DNA from: Bacillota bacterium | GTDB taxonomy: Bacteria > Bacillota > Sulfobacillia > RBS10-35 > JAJYVN01 | Assembly: GCA_021791995.1 (NCBI GenBank) | Contig: JAJYVN010000204.1 | Span: 1 to 5,534 of the forward strand | Reading direction: 5' to 3' | Length of the DNA stretch: 5,534 nucleotides | Shown: one piece after another, positions 5,454-5,534 of the stretch | How positions within the stretch are numbered: position 1 is the first letter of the stretch | How the letters are laid out: the number at the start of each line of letters is the position of its first letter | Made by a program: the position numbers and the translations under genes | Notes under the pieces: model-generated | The model's input: only the letters and a program-made list of their open reading frames with translations | The model's database searches: none | Told to the model about the DNA's origin: nothing

Positions 5454-5534
5454 TCGGTGCAGATTCGGCATCAACAGAGCGGAACGAAGGCCGGAGGAGA
5501 GAGGGAGGTCCCTCTTTGGGCTAACGCTCGATAG

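Larger units (their letters stand above)
5220..5534 (+). mobile_element. Group II intron, 5' part (domain I), truncated by the window edge
   Basis: Group II introns are self-splicing ribozymes and retroelements that usually encode a reverse transcriptase/maturase in domain IV. The sequence starts GTGCG (5220-5224), the conserved 5' splice-site form GUGYG. It then shows the hairpin-rich, purine-linker texture of domain I, for example GGTGAG/CTCACC (5252-5266) and the segments GGTGGCGAAGCGTAGACAGC and GGGTGAAGGGATTGAGCC. Two guide loops fit: CCACT (5393-5397) pairs with 5208-5212 as EBS2, 173 bases into the intron; CCGGG (5428-5432) pairs with 5215-5219 as EBS1, 208 bases in. EBS1 lies in the loop of a CTCTGA/TCAGGG hairpin (5421-5426 with 5448-5453). 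Having both EBS1 and EBS2 argues for a IIA/IIB-type rather than a IIC intron. Domain V, the maturase and the 3' end are outside the window, so whether it is intact is unknown. Confidence 0.75.

Noticed and set aside
5220..5534. Riboswitch (lysine, cobalamin or c-di-AMP) in the right-hand structured region
   Set aside because: Some short strings such as GCCGAAGG recall riboswitch cores, but the ordered conserved elements are missing, while the GTGCG start and EBS/IBS pairings fit a group II intron better.
1..5534. CRISPR array, tRNA, rRNA or toxin-antitoxin/defence genes
   Set aside because: No regularly spaced repeats, no tRNA T-loop in a cloverleaf context, no rRNA motifs and no recognisable defence proteins were seen.

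Overview
The window looks like the chromosome of a GC-rich Firmicutes (Bacillota) bacterium. The evidence is the gene set: a Gram-positive-style methionyl-tRNA synthetase with a C-terminal tRNA-binding domain, followed by tatD and rsmA (the metG-tatD-...-rsmA order familiar from Bacillus and Clostridia), then a YkuK-family RNase H-fold gene. All calls are by eye; no database search was possible, and no genus can be assigned.

Layout. Bases 1-93 are the end of an unrecognised upstream gene. Bases 94-171 hold a perfect 12-bp palindrome, a GC-rich inverted repeat and a good sigma-A-type promoter (TTGACA, 18-bp spacer, TACGAT). Bases 172-506 are a long metG leader with several predicted hairpins, the largest a 19-bp stem capped by a C(UUCG)G tetraloop. 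Bases 507-4374 are three genes on the + strand, metG, tatD and rsmA, each joined to the next by a 4-base GTGA overlap, so they are almost certainly one translationally coupled operon. The rnmV gene (RNase M5), which often lies between tatD and rsmA in Firmicutes, is not there. After a 153-base gap with a possible promoter comes the ykuK-family gene (4528-5001). Bases 5002-5219 hold no convincing gene.

The most informative accessory feature is at the right edge. From 5220 to the end of the window the sequence reads as the first part (domain I) of a group II intron. It begins with GTGCG, and two intron segments lying in predicted hairpin loops can pair with the bases just upstream of 5220, at the positions expected for EBS1/IBS1 and EBS2/IBS2. 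The rest of the intron, including any reverse transcriptase/maturase, lies beyond the window.

Functionally the operon belongs to the translation and RNA-quality core: MetG charges tRNA-Met, RsmA dimethylates 16S rRNA during 30S maturation, and TatD is a metal-dependent nuclease. I saw no defence system, CRISPR array, tRNA or rRNA. The points most worth a second look are the intron boundary, the structured metG leader (no match to a T-box or SAM riboswitch that I can see), a shared CACAATTGTG palindrome near both ends of the window, and an unusual insertion inside RsmA.
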